64,000 nucleotides of DNA from NCBI GenBank assembly GCA_963773875.1, contig CAVZCV010000018.1, positions 62,001 to 126,000 on the forward strand, given 5' to 3'. Origin of the DNA: CAVTYH01 sp963773875 (lineage in GTDB: Bacteria; Planctomycetota; Planctomycetia; Pirellulales; JADZDJ01). Shown here piece by piece: positions 42,250 to 51,171 of this stretch. A program made the position numbers and the translations under genes. The notes beneath the pieces are model-generated. The model saw only the letters and a program-made list of their open reading frames with translations. It did no database searches and was not told the origin of the DNA. The stretch's first letter is position 1; every line of letters starts with the position of its first letter.

Positions 42250-42873
42250 GTCGACTTCCACCTGTGTTCGGGTGAGAAACGATCCTTCAAATTCTAAATC
42301 TGCGACTTCCAATGCCTGCAAAACTTCGCGCGGTCGGGCACTGCCTTCACGATCGACCCGCAATTGCATGCGAAGTGTGTTTTTTGCCAAATCCAAATCC
42401 TGAATGAGGGGACGCAAATCGAGCTGCGTTTTGCGGCCTTCGCGCTCGATTGGAATCGATTGCTGTGCGAGCAGCCAATCAATTCGATCCGCCAGTGCCT
42501 GTTGCCGCTCCGGCGGAATCGCGAATGCAAACGTGACTCCATGCACCTGCGCCTTGCGATCTGGCGCCGGCAATATATCAATCGATCCCAAGCCCATTCC
42601 CGGCGGCAATTGCGGTTCCAGTGCCGTCCGGAGCGACTCCGCCGTGTGCTCTTCGGCGACGTCAATTTCCACCATCTCTTCCAAACCGGCAATTCCAACG
42701 GCCAGTGCCGAGGGGAAATTCATCCGCGGCTTGGGATGAAACCCTTCAGTCATGCTGAGTGCCACGCCGGAGCGACGCAGCAGCCGTTCCCAAGCGCGCA
42801 TCAAGTCACGATGACTGATCCAGCGGAGATCGTCTAGTTTCGTGAATCGGATGCGAACGCGCTGCCGTACCAT
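42247..42873 (-). CDS. DUF2344 / radical-SAM-linked protein (TIGR03936)
   Basis: A 208-residue protein: RIRFTKLDDLRWISHRDLMRAWERLLRRSGVALSMTEGFHPKPRMNFPSALAVG is the family start. It is usually encoded after a B12-binding radical SAM enzyme and before RNase E and L21; here the radical SAM gene is missing and ptsI precedes it by three bases, while rng follows. It probably acts with RNase E/G in RNA maturation, but the reaction is unknown. Confidence 0.88.
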   Translation of the reverse strand: MVRQRVRIRFTKLDDLRWISHRDLMRAWERLLRRSGVALSMTEGFHPKPRMNFPSALAVGIAGLEEMVEIDVAEEHTAESLRTALEPQLPPGMGLGSIDILPAPDRKAQVHGVTFAFAIPPERQQALADRIDWLLAQQSIPIEREGRKTQLDLRPLIQDLDLAKNTLRMQLRVDREGSARPREVLQALEVADLEFEGSFLTRTQVEVD

Positions 42874-42875
42874 TG

Positions 42876-44621
42876 TTATCTCTGATCCAACTCCGGAGCC
42901 GTCTTCTTTAGCTCGTCACGCAAGTACGCTTTGATGTCGCGGGCGTTTTCCATTTGCATCGCCTTTTTGGCAATTGCTTCGCACTGCGGGACATGGCTGG
43001 CACGCAATATGCGCTTGACTTCCGGAATTGCGCCGGGTGTGACGCTGAATTGCCGCAAGCCCATGCCCAGCAGAAGCTGTGTGTACGCGGTGCTGCTGCT
43101 CATGCGACCACACAAGTTGGCGGGAATGTTGGCCTTCTTGGTTGCTTGCACGGTCATGTCGATGAGCCGTAAAATCGCCGGATCGCAAGTGTTGTAGAGT
43201 GAAGCTACGTCTTTATTGCTGCGATCCACGGCAAGCGAATACTGAATCAAGTCGTTGGTGCCGATGCTCACGAAATCGACTTCCTCGACGAAGCGATCGA
43301 TCATCATCACCGCCGCCGGCACTTCAACCATCATTCCCACCGGCAAATCGCGATTGAATGGAAGTTTGTGTTCCTCGAGGTCTTCCATCACATCGGTAAG
43401 CACCATCCGCGCTTGCCGCAGTTCCAAAAGCGTGGTGATCAGCGGAAACATGACCCGCACATCACCCAGCGCGCTGGCTCGCAAAATTGCCCGCAATTGC
43501 GTGCGAAACAGCGGCACATTCCGGAGCGACATGCGGATGCTGCGCAAACCAAGCACGGGATTGCGCTCCTCCAGCGGGCTGGGCATTTGCGCCAGCTTGT
43601 CGGCTCCTAAGTCGAGCGTGCGGATGACGACAGGCTTGCGGACCATGGCCTCGACGACGCGTTTGTAGGCCTCGAAGTGAGTTTCTTCAGTCGGCTCGGT
43701 CGTGGCGGCGAGGTATAAAAATTCGGTGCGATACAGTCCGATTCCATCGGCACCGCGTTCGACGCAGTGATCAACTTCGTAAGGAAACTCAATGTTGCCC
43801 ATCAGGTCCACGTGAACGCCATCGGCGGTTTGTGCGGGCAAGTCGCGCAGCGTTTCCAAGCGGGCGGCGAGCGATCGCTGCTCTTCCACCTCGTGACGAT
43901 AACGGGCAATTGTTTCTTCATCTGGCTGAAGAATTACGAGGCCTTGATTGCCATCGATGATTACCAGATCGCCGCCGGAGACATCTGTCAGAAATGTGCC
44001 GACGCCAACGACCGCCGGAATTTCCATGCCTTCGGCCACAATCGCCGTGTGACTGCCGGGCCCACCGATTTCCGTGACAAAGCCGCGCACGAAGTTGCGA
44101 TCGAGGCTCGCGGTCTCGCTGGGTGTAAGGTCGTGCGCTAAAATCACGGCGGGCGACGTAAGCGAGGAGAGCTCTTCCCGGCGCCGTCCCAGTAAGTTTC
44201 GCAGCAGCCGCTTTTCGACGTCGAAAATATCGGTCGCCCGATCGGAGAAGGCGCCGCTGGGCAACGATTGAAACACTTTTGCATAGCGCCGCAGGGCACG
44301 GCTAACGGCATATTCGGGCGAATAATGCCGTTCACGAATCATGCTGTCGATTTCCGACCGCAGTTTGGGGTCGGTGAGCATTTGCAAATGCGCGTCGAAG
44401 ATGGCAGCGTACTGCTCGCCCAATTCTTTGGCCACCGATTGGCGGTTGCCCTGAATTTCCGCGCCAGCCGCTTCGATGCCCTGATCGAGCCGCTCGAGCT
44501 CGTTTTCCACAGCATCGCGCGAAACGAACCGGCGAGGGATGCGGAATCCCTCGCTGTCCATCACCAGGGCCTCGCCAATGGCAACGCCGGATGAAACGGC
44601 AATCCCCTGTAATCGCTGCAT
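42876..44621 (-). CDS. ptsI: Phosphoenolpyruvate-protein phosphotransferase (enzyme I)
   Basis: A 581-residue enzyme I, which takes phosphate from PEP and gives it to HPr. The active-site histidine is H191 in GGPGSHTAIVAEGMEIPAVVG. PEP-binding blocks DGIGLYRTEFLYL, NPVLGLRSIRMSL, GMMVEVPAAVMMIDRF, SIGTNDLIQYSLAVDR and NLCGRMSS follow. The cysteine usually seen in the C-terminal CGRM block region is present as LCGRM. ATG 44621 gives the usual start. Fits with ptsH and ptsN just upstream in a permease-free PTS. Confidence 0.95.
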   Translation of the reverse strand: MQRLQGIAVSSGVAIGEALVMDSEGFRIPRRFVSRDAVENELERLDQGIEAAGAEIQGNRQSVAKELGEQYAAIFDAHLQMLTDPKLRSEIDSMIRERHYSPEYAVSRALRRYAKVFQSLPSGAFSDRATDIFDVEKRLLRNLLGRRREELSSLTSPAVILAHDLTPSETASLDRNFVRGFVTEIGGPGSHTAIVAEGMEIPAVVGVGTFLTDVSGGDLVIIDGNQGLVILQPDEETIARYRHEVEEQRSLAARLETLRDLPAQTADGVHVDLMGNIEFPYEVDHCVERGADGIGLYRTEFLYLAATTEPTEETHFEAYKRVVEAMVRKPVVIRTLDLGADKLAQMPSPLEERNPVLGLRSIRMSLRNVPLFRTQLRAILRASALGDVRVMFPLITTLLELRQARMVLTDVMEDLEEHKLPFNRDLPVGMMVEVPAAVMMIDRFVEEVDFVSIGTNDLIQYSLAVDRSNKDVASLYNTCDPAILRLIDMTVQATKKANIPANLCGRMSSSTAYTQLLLGMGLRQFSVTPGAIPEVKRILRASHVPQCEAIAKKAMQMENARDIKAYLRDELKKTAPELDQR

Positions 44622-44683
44622 GGGGTGCGTGTTCGCTTCGTCTCGGCCAGCAGCACGAATCACGCGCTGCACGTGGCGGGCGT

Positions 44684-44791
44684 GGGTCTAAAAGTCGAAG
44701 CGTCCAAAAGTCTAAAAATTTGGGCCCTTCATCGACAGTTTTCGGCGATGATGCCACTTTTTGACTTTTAGACTTTTCGACTTTTAGACCC
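44684..44791. repeat. Long imperfect palindrome with stuttering arms
   Basis: The left arm (44684-44718) and right arm (44758-44791) are near-complementary; each repeats a short word, GACTTTTAGAC then TTTTCGACTTTTAGAC on the right. A smaller stem CATCG/CGATG sits in the loop. It lies between ptsH and ptsI and would form a strong RNA hairpin there, possibly tuning the ratio of the two products. Confidence 0.75.
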
Positions 44792-44854
44792 TCCGCCGTG
44801 CCGAGTGAGTTGTTCCGGAAGGTCGCGAGGCAAATGGCTCGGTCACGCCGCGGT

Positions 44855-45163
44855 TCAACTCGGGTTTGATTGTTTTTGGTTTGGTTCGTCTTCCGCAAAA
44901 TTGCTGGCGAACAGTTCGGTCAAAGCGTCTAGTGCTTGCTCGGCATCGGGCCCTTCCGCCTCGATCACCAGCGGCGTGCCCTGCACTGCGCCCAAAGTCA
45001 ACAGTTCGAGGATGCTCTTGGCATCCACTCGCTGATTTTCTTTGACCAGATTGATCTTCGACTGATACTGTTTTGCCAATCGCACGAGAAGGTCGGCCGG
45101 ACGCGCATGGATCCCCTGTTGGTTATTCACCACAACTGCCCGACTCGCCTTCCCTTCACTCAT
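44855..45163 (-). CDS. ptsH: Phosphocarrier protein HPr
   Basis: A 102-residue HPr. VVNNQQGIHARPADLLVRLAKQ has the phosphorylated H19. The regulatory serine region reads RVDAKSILELLTLGAVQGTPL, where the Ser of KSI matches HPr Ser46, so control by an HPr kinase is possible though none is encoded here. The ATG at 45163 is preferred to an upstream TTG. It relays phosphate from enzyme I to EIIA (ptsN). Confidence 0.93.
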   Translation of the reverse strand: MSEGKASRAVVVNNQQGIHARPADLLVRLAKQYQSKINLVKENQRVDAKSILELLTLGAVQGTPLVIEAEGPDAEQALDALTELFASNFAEDEPNQKQSNPS

Positions 45164-45302
45164 TCGGTTTCTCAAGCATTTTTGGAGGTCTTTCCGAGAT
45201 CTGCCGCTTGCGGCTTAGAAGGCTAATGCGGTTGCGCCGATGCCGCGCACGGTGAACATGGAGAATTCGATCCAACAAGCCTGATGCCTGACTCCTGAAA
45301 AA

Positions 45303-45779
45303 TTAACCTGAAAACTGATTGTTATCTGCTTCTTCCAATAGTTGTTTGATTTCCTCGGGCGATTTTGCCTGCTTCAAAAATCGACAGAACGTGTCATTTC
45401 GCAGTTGTCGCGAAATGTTCTCCAACGCTCGCAGGTGATCGCCGGGCCGGTCGGGTGGCGAAATCAGCAGAAAAAACAGCTGCACTTTTTCGCCGTCCAG
45501 GCTGTCGAAATCGATCCCCTCTGGACTCACTGCTACAGTGCCCACCAGGCGATTAACACTAGGGTGCTTGGTGTGCGGCACGGCGACGCCGCGGCCGATC
45601 CCGGTGCTGCCCAACTCTTCGCGCTTCAAAATAGCTCGGACGATGCTGTCCAATTCATCAGCGTTAATTTTGCCCGCATCCAGAAGCGATTGGGCCATTT
45701 CGCGAATTACGCCTTCCTTGTCGTGCGCATTCAAATGCGATTTGATGGCATCGGTGCTTACAAAGTCGGCAAACTTCAT
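45303..45779 (-). CDS. ptsN: PTS EIIA component, nitrogen/fructose type
   Basis: A 158-residue EIIA. The phosphorylated histidine is H69 in GRGVAVPHTKHPSV, with FFLLISPPDRPGDHLRALENISRQLRN following. No EIIB or EIIC gene is in the window, so it is probably a regulatory EIIA of the PTS-Ntr kind. Its neighbours hpf, ptsH and ptsI fit that reading: hpf-ptsN linkage is known from rpoN regions of proteobacteria. Confidence 0.92.
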   Translation of the reverse strand: MKFADFVSTDAIKSHLNAHDKEGVIREMAQSLLDAGKINADELDSIVRAILKREELGSTGIGRGVAVPHTKHPSVNRLVGTVAVSPEGIDFDSLDGEKVQLFFLLISPPDRPGDHLRALENISRQLRNDTFCRFLKQAKSPEEIKQLLEEADNNQFSG

Positions 45780-45812
45780 GAATCGTTGTCCTTTCTAACC
45801 ACGCGGGCTTGC

Positions 45813-45870
45813 GAGCCGCTAGCGGCTTAACGTGCCGAACAAAATGGTCCGCTAAGCCGCAAGCGGCTCA
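45813..45870. repeat. Inverted pair of TAAGCCGCAAGCGGCT words
   Basis: GAGCCGCTAGCGGCTTA (45813-45829) and TAAGCCGCAAGCGGCTC (45853-45869) form a long hairpin with each arm itself palindromic. It spans the gap between hpf and ptsN and touches the hpf stop. Similar single words lie at 42232 and 45203. Confidence 0.65.
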
Positions 45871-46206
45871 CGCTTCTCCCACCGAGGCCTTTTCGCCTTT
45901 GATCGTTTTGCGATGTCGATCAACAACTTTCTCTTTGTACTTACGCAATTGCTGTTCGATTTTTTGAACCGCTGCATCCAGGCTCCGCCATAAGTCGCCA
46001 GACTGCACAGTGGCGACAAAATCGTGCTTGTGCTCCGCATCGACCCGAATATCCACCGTTGGCGTCGTCTCGTGTTCCAGGTCGACCTCGACCTCGATGG
46101 CCGTCAAACGCTCGAAATACCGCGAAAGTCGGCCCACTTTAGCCTGGATTTTCGATTGCGTGGCGGCGCTCAAATGGCCGTGCCGCGTGGCAACTTTGAT
46201 TTGCAC
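45868..46206 (-). CDS. hpf: Ribosome hibernation promoting factor, short form
   Basis: 112 residues: MQIKVATRHGHLSAATQSKIQAKVGRLSRYFERLTAIEVEVDLEH, ADVRVDAEHKHDF-type middle and the basic helix QLRKYKEKVVDRHRK are the HPF/RaiA fold. It lacks the C-terminal dimerisation domain of long HPF. It binds the decoding centre of idle 70S ribosomes. First gene of the group hpf-ptsN-ptsH-ptsI. Confidence 0.92.
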   Translation of the reverse strand: MQIKVATRHGHLSAATQSKIQAKVGRLSRYFERLTAIEVEVDLEHETTPTVDIRVDAEHKHDFVATVQSGDLWRSLDAAVQKIEQQLRKYKEKVVDRHRKTIKGEKASVGEA

Positions 46207-46423
46207 CTGCGAGCTCCTTCCCGAAACGCACGAAGTTCAAATTACGGGCTTTTAGACCCTAAATCTCTGTCTAAGCCCGCTATTCTAACTGCCCGGTGCC
46301 CAACTCACCAAGGGGTGCTTCTTTGGGTGGATAGATAGCCACGACAGTGCATGGCGGTGCGGTGGCGACTCCAGAGGGCCGATCTTTGATCAGCCTGACA
46401 TGGAGCGAATCCGCAGAAATGGC

Positions 46424-47881
46424 TTACTTCTTCGCTGCAATGGAAATCTGCCACCGCAGCGCATGCTCGGCGGTTCCGTAGCCTGGCGGCGATGCTGACG
46501 AAACAACAGCGCTAAGGCCTGAGTGCTCGTAGGCGAATGCCTTGCCTGTGTTGGGATCTAGCGGCACAGGCACTTCTTTGATCTCGTTCAATCGATCCGG
46601 CAGCTTCCCTTCGTGCTGGGCGGCATACATTCTAAGCGCTTCTACGCACCGCAGTGCTGCCACTTCCCGGCTTAGCCGCACTTGAGCGAACCGCACTGCT
46701 TTAAGCGCCGGCATCAGAAGCTGCGCGAGCGGAAATATTTCCGTGTCGGCTTTATTCGCATCGGCAAATTCTTTTTCGGCAGTTTCTAAGCCTTGAGTCG
46801 CATCGGCGAAATCAATGTACGACCATTTGAAGATTTTGTCGCGCGTCGATTCGAACGCCTCCAATTCAGCCAGCAGTAGTGCTTGCGACATCGGCATGTC
46901 GTCGATCTGTTTCCCGCTATATCCGGCCCGTGCCAACTCCGCCTTTGCTTTGGGATACGCCGTGACGGCGAAGACCGCTGTTTTCGCCCATGTGTTTTCC
47001 TCGCCAACGACTTTCGGAACAATGGCCAGAATTTTCTGAACCACATCCACAAGCAGCGCATTCCATTCTGCCTCGGAAAGCTTCTTGCTCCGTAAGTCGC
47101 GCAACGATGGCAGAATGAGATACAAATTGTCTTGCTCCATTTCCATTGCCGGCCGCAAATCGACGAGTGGATCCGGCAGTGCCGTCAAAGTCCAATACAA
47201 ATTCGGGCAATTTGGCTGCTGAATAAGCGTCTCCACCTGTTTCAGCATTACCGCGCCGATGGCGACTCCTACGAGCCCGTTAACCAGCGTGGGCCCCTTC
47301 GCGGCATCGCGTGCCATTTGCAAACCGGTTTTCAGATAATCGACCGCTTCGTCAAGATTGCCGCGAGCCATGGCCATGCGCGCTTTGAGCGCAATAATCC
47401 AGGCCAGGTCGCGCATCTTTTTAAGTTCCGGAATATGGGTCTGAATGTTTTGCTCGCGAAACGGCAGATCCCAGTCGCAATATTCACGCCTTGCTGCCAG
47501 GCGGATGGCATCGAAATCGTAAGTTGGGCAGTTGTTTAAAAAATCATTCGCCTGGTCGTTGTCCCGCAAATTGGAGAGCGGCAACTCGGCCCAATCAGAA
47601 ATCTTTTCCGCGGCGTCTTGATACGACTTGTTGAATCCCCACACCATCATGGCGCGAAAATAGTGCGGGGCGGCGTTGCCCGGCGTTTGTTCGATGTACT
47701 TCGGCAGCAAGCGGTATTTCATCGGCGCATAGGAAAGCTCCGCCGGATGCAGTATGAAATGCGTTGTTTGCACTGCTTCAGTTTGCGGCTTTGGGGGTCC
47801 TGTGTCTTGACCTCGCGCAATAGAAGCTGCGGCGCACAAGAGTCCAACCGCACAGCCGGCGGCAAAACGTCTTTGAATCAT
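46424..47881 (-). CDS. Secreted hypothetical protein of the ECF sigma operon
   Basis: A 485-residue exported protein (signal MIQRRFAAGCAVGLLCAAASIARG). It is mostly helical, with repeat-like stretches such as AMARGNLDEAVDYLKTGLQMARDAAKG that suggest a TPR-like superhelix, and a C-terminal LRCVEALRMYAAQHEGKLPDRLNEI, a planctomycete sequence element often seen near the end of such proteins. Its ATG overlaps the anti-sigma stop (ATGA), so it is translated with the sigma/anti-sigma pair. Function unknown; possibly the regulated or sensing component. Confidence 0.7.
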   Translation of the reverse strand: MIQRRFAAGCAVGLLCAAASIARGQDTGPPKPQTEAVQTTHFILHPAELSYAPMKYRLLPKYIEQTPGNAAPHYFRAMMVWGFNKSYQDAAEKISDWAELPLSNLRDNDQANDFLNNCPTYDFDAIRLAARREYCDWDLPFREQNIQTHIPELKKMRDLAWIIALKARMAMARGNLDEAVDYLKTGLQMARDAAKGPTLVNGLVGVAIGAVMLKQVETLIQQPNCPNLYWTLTALPDPLVDLRPAMEMEQDNLYLILPSLRDLRSKKLSEAEWNALLVDVVQKILAIVPKVVGEENTWAKTAVFAVTAYPKAKAELARAGYSGKQIDDMPMSQALLLAELEAFESTRDKIFKWSYIDFADATQGLETAEKEFADANKADTEIFPLAQLLMPALKAVRFAQVRLSREVAALRCVEALRMYAAQHEGKLPDRLNEIKEVPVPLDPNTGKAFAYEHSGLSAVVSSASPPGYGTAEHALRWQISIAAKK

Positions 47882-48418
47882 GTTGAACCTCCATCATTTG
47901 TCGGTTTGATCAATTGCTGCCGGAACATTGGCCACGCCGGAACCTGCTCCGCCCGCGAGCGTTCTTCCACCTTCTCTGCGGGCAGTGCGTCAATCCCACG
48001 CGTGAGCACCAAATCTGCGCAATTGAAGGTAATTGCTTTGATCTGGAGATTTGGCCTGCAACTGACCGGAGGGCAGCGTCGGAAATGAAACGGTCGCCGT
48101 CGCGCCACCGGTAATGGGGCGTTCAAAATAAACAACCCTCTCGTGTCCGCGCTCGGCGATTGCCATCCCGCCAAGCATCGCCGCCACAAGCAGCGAGGCC
48201 GCTGTCGCCATCGGCCAGGCAAATCTTCTGTAGGAGGCGACTCCCGTCGCCGATGGCCACCCGTCAGCGTGGTTTCGACCATCAACACTCGCCTGCCCTG
48301 CCAAATACATCAATCGATCGCGATCGAATCGGCCGACGGCTGGCGATAATGCGCCGAGCGCCATTTCGACCGATTTCAGTTCTTCGGAGAGCTCTGCGCT
48401 TGATTCGTTGTCCGACAT
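47878..48418 (-). CDS. Anti-sigma factor-like membrane protein, frameshifted
   Basis: About 180 residues: a short cytoplasmic N-terminus (ELKSVEMALGALSPAVGRFDRDRLMYLAGQAS), one membrane helix (FAWPMATAASLLVAAMLGGMAIAE) and an outer part. After QLR the frame must shift at GCGC 48017-48020 to give DLVLTRGIDALPAEK...PTNDGGST. There is no zinc-binding HxxxCxxC. The start overlaps the end of the sigma gene by 43 bases, which is typical of a regulator of that sigma factor. Confidence 0.7.
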
Positions 48419-48903
48419 GTTTCACCTGGCTCACCCAAAAGATTTCGCAGCGCCGTAAGGCCCGCTTGATAACGCCTGAAGACCGTGCTGGCAGAACTAT
48501 CGACGAGTTCCGCGATTTGCGAAAACGTCAGCCTGCCCCAAATGTGTGCGAAAATCACCTCGCGTTCCTCCGCCGGCAAGAGCGCCAACTCCGCCGCTGC
48601 GCGATTCGCGTCGACTTCATCCGATTCCTGCAATTCAAACCATTCCCGGAATTCCGCCGCGTGCGCTTCGTGTTTGCGTCGCCGGGCTTCCGAACGCCCC
48701 GCGCTGATCGCTCCGTTGCGAACTACGCGGTACAGCCACGCAGCCGGATCTCGCGGTACTTCAAGCTGGCGCGCCAACTGCACAAACGCCTCTTGGACCG
48801 CGTCGTCCGGTGTGTTGCACCACTGCCGAGCAAATAGCACCAGCGCAGCCCCATGCCGATCCAACAACTGGCCCAGCAATTCCGGACCCGGCTTGCTCGA
48901 CAT
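48376..48903 (-). CDS. ECF RNA polymerase sigma factor
   Basis: A 175-residue sigma-70 factor with regions 2 and 4 only: LFARQWCNTPDDAVQEAFVQLARQ and PAAWLYRVVRNGAISAGR (region 2), LPAEEREVIFAHIWGRLTFSQIAELVDSSASTVFRRYQAGL (region 4 helix-turn-helix). It directs transcription of an unknown set of genes and is followed by an overlapping membrane anti-sigma gene and a secreted protein gene. Confidence 0.9.
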   Translation of the reverse strand: MSSKPGPELLGQLLDRHGAALVLFARQWCNTPDDAVQEAFVQLARQLEVPRDPAAWLYRVVRNGAISAGRSEARRRKHEAHAAEFREWFELQESDEVDANRAAAELALLPAEEREVIFAHIWGRLTFSQIAELVDSSASTVFRRYQAGLTALRNLLGEPGETCRTTNQAQSSPKN

Positions 48904-49175
48904 CGGTTTTCGTTCGCCAATGGATGCTGTTCTGATATGAAGACGCCGGTCGCCCGAGTCTGTTTCAGCATTATCGCACAGAACTTAAATTGTCGTGCCA
49001 GTTCCATAGAAGGTTGAAGCTCAATACCGCTTCAGCCCAAATGGACTTCAGCCCCGCCGGGTAAGTCCCGCCCGCCACGAGCTATAGTTGAATAGATCGT
49101 AGCGGTGACGCTGTGCACTCGTCCAATTGAAGGCTGCCACGCCCTGCCATTTAACCTGTAATCCAGGATTCAACC

Positions 49176-49796
49176 ATGAATCGCCGGCGTTTTGCTTTCT
49201 GGCTCAGCTTTGGCATGTTCGGGCTCGCCGAGAAATTGCATATCAACGGGCTAGATCATTTGGCTGCGGCGACCTTGCGATTGACCGAGCCAACTCCGGC
49301 CAACTCCTCCGCCGACCCTCCGGAACATTGGACGCTGGCGGAGAACAATTCCTGGCGCTGGTATGAGCGGGAAACGTTTATCGGCGGGCGCTGGAAAGTT
49401 ACCGGTATCACGACGCCCATCAGCAAGCGAAGCGGCGAATACCTCACAGGCCGCGCCGGCTATCTCGACGAGAGCTTGGTGCCGGCCGAGATGAGATCCG
49501 GCGAGCGACCTCCAATCGCCGAGAACGATATTGGACCGATTGAGCCGGCGCCGCACACGCCCGATGGCACACGCCGGGCTCGCCATGGCCGCCCGCCCAG
49601 CCGCTGGCTGCGCAGTCTGAACGCCGATGAAATTCGGATTTGGCTAAAAACCATCGACGTGCCAGAAGCCGGCGTCAGCGGTATGACGTTTTGGACCCAC
49701 CTGACGCGCGATCACTTTTTTGATCCGAAAAAGATCGCCGGCCTGACCGAAGACGAACAGGCAAAGCTGCACGCGGCGGCGCATTACGGATATTGA
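49176..49796 (+). CDS. Hypothetical exported protein
   Basis: A 206-residue protein beginning MNRRRFAFWLSFGMFGLAEKLHI, a possible twin-arginine leader. The middle has ENNSWRWYERETFIGGRWKVTGIT and YLDESLVPAEMRSGERPP, a pattern of short planctomycete proteins I cannot name; the end (WTHLTRDHFFDPKKIAGLTEDEQAKLHAAAHYGY) is soluble. It stands alone, converging on the PEP-CTERM gene. Confidence 0.6.
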   Translation: MNRRRFAFWLSFGMFGLAEKLHINGLDHLAAATLRLTEPTPANSSADPPEHWTLAENNSWRWYERETFIGGRWKVTGITTPISKRSGEYLTGRAGYLDESLVPAEMRSGERPPIAENDIGPIEPAPHTPDGTRRARHGRPPSRWLRSLNADEIRIWLKTIDVPEAGVSGMTFWTHLTRDHFFDPKKIAGLTEDEQAKLHAAAHYGY

Positions 49797-49802
49797 AGTC
49801 TG

Positions 49803-50675
49803 CTAAGCGGGATTGCGAGATTCGCGCCGAATCTTTCGCAAACCGAATATGCCCAATGCTGCCAGCGCACCCAGCACGATTGTTGCCGGCTCAGGAACGA
49901 CGATTGGCTCGGAGTAGATGAAATCGTCCATGGTGACAACGTCTGTCGGGTTTCCATTCGTATCTGTCGGTCCCAGCGCCGAGTTGCCAGTGGTGATGCG
50001 CACGCGGCTAATTCTTTCTCCGGCGTTTGCCACTGCGCCCAAAAACGAGAGACTGCCGCTTGTCGTGGTGCCGGGCAACACGTTCAGGCTTTGGATTTGA
50101 ATATTGGCATCATTGAAAAATTCGATCCGGGTGATATTCGGCAAATCAACATCGGAAAACACCGCGCCAAAACCGCCGACCGTGGCAGCCGTTGCACCGT
50201 TGCTGCCAGGTACGGAGAACGTGACGTCAACAATGTTGCTGTCCTTCGGCGTGAAAATTCGCTGGGCACTGAATGCGCTGAAAGTGGTCGAGTAGTTCGC
50301 ATTAATGCCGGTTAGTGCAAGGTCAGTCAGCGGTGTTTGAAGGAAGCCCGTGCCGGCCGTCGTATATGTGCTGCCGCGCGTGTTGGTGAACGTGGTCAGT
50401 GGCGACGGATTCGAGGTTGATGTGGTTGCATTGCCGCCATCCCAATTGATTTCGCGTCGTCCACTGGCCAGCGGCCCCGCATTATTGCCATTGTTCGGAT
50501 CGCCCAGCGCCGCGCGAAATGCATCGACGGTGCTTTGAATGGAACTCGTGGCGGAAGTGCCGCCCGTGGAAAAAGTCAGAAATCCAGCACGTGCCGAGGT
50601 CGCAAGCGAGATAATCGACAGGGCTGCAAGCGCAAATGCAGTGCGCAGGATAGAACCGCGGATCTTCGGTAGCAT
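49803..50675 (-). CDS. PEP-CTERM sorting domain protein
   Basis: A 290-residue exported protein with a signal peptide (ILRTAFALAALSIISLATSARA) and a C-terminal PEP-CTERM tail, VPEPATIVLGALAALGIFGLRKIRRE: the PEP motif, one membrane helix and a basic end, recognised by exosortase. The body is Ser/Thr/Asn-rich and beta-like. AGGAG lies upstream of the ATG at 50675. Such proteins are found with exopolysaccharide envelopes; no exosortase gene is in the window. Confidence 0.88.
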   Translation of the reverse strand: MLPKIRGSILRTAFALAALSIISLATSARAGFLTFSTGGTSATSSIQSTVDAFRAALGDPNNGNNAGPLASGRREINWDGGNATTSTSNPSPLTTFTNTRGSTYTTAGTGFLQTPLTDLALTGINANYSTTFSAFSAQRIFTPKDSNIVDVTFSVPGSNGATAATVGGFGAVFSDVDLPNITRIEFFNDANIQIQSLNVLPGTTTSGSLSFLGAVANAGERISRVRITTGNSALGPTDTNGNPTDVVTMDDFIYSEPIVVPEPATIVLGALAALGIFGLRKIRRESRNPA

Positions 50676-51171
50676 GGGAGATCTCCTTTGATGTCGTGCG
50701 TCTAAGGCGAGTAGCGCAACACGATGGAAGCGAAGCAAGTTGCATGGCCGGGAAGTCCCCACTTCCAGGATTCATCGCTGCGCAATATAGAGGTCTACTG
50801 GCAATGCCACAAGCAGTACCCGTGACGGAGCTGGACGCCAAATGAATGATTTTGGCTAGCAACGGTTGCTGCTAGCGGGAACAATGGGCCTTTGTACCGC
50901 AAAAGCCAGCGATTCGCTGCAAGTTGCCACGGCCAATTCAGTTTGCGTTGACACGCTGGCGGAAGCCCGCAATAATCCCGCCCTATTTTTGTTTGGCCGC
51001 GGTTCTCGCGGCGTGAGTCGGTTGCGGCCTGTTGGTGTTTGAAGTTCGATCGCCGCAACCGGTTCGGTCGTTCGACGTTTCCGTTTTCATCACAGTAAAT
51101 CGGTTCGATACCATTCGCACTGCGCTCAACTTGCGCGGTGAATTCACGTGACGACTGCGCGAGCAATTTCG
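50676..51171 (+). other. Intergenic region between divergent genes
   Basis: About 500 bases upstream of the outer-membrane protein gene. It holds the promoter candidate at 50948-50976. Otherwise no repeat, RNA gene or coding sequence is seen. Confidence 0.45.
50948..50976 (+). promoter_or_regulatory. Candidate sigma-70 promoter of the outer-membrane protein gene
   Basis: TTGACA (50948-50953), 17 bases, AATAAT (50971-50976). It would leave a leader of about 190 nt before the likely ATG at 51172. Confidence 0.45.

Noticed and set aside
44684..44791. CRISPR array or tandem repeat locus
   Set aside because: Words within the arms are imperfect, adjacent without spacers, and the two arms are inverted, not direct. 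No cas gene is present.
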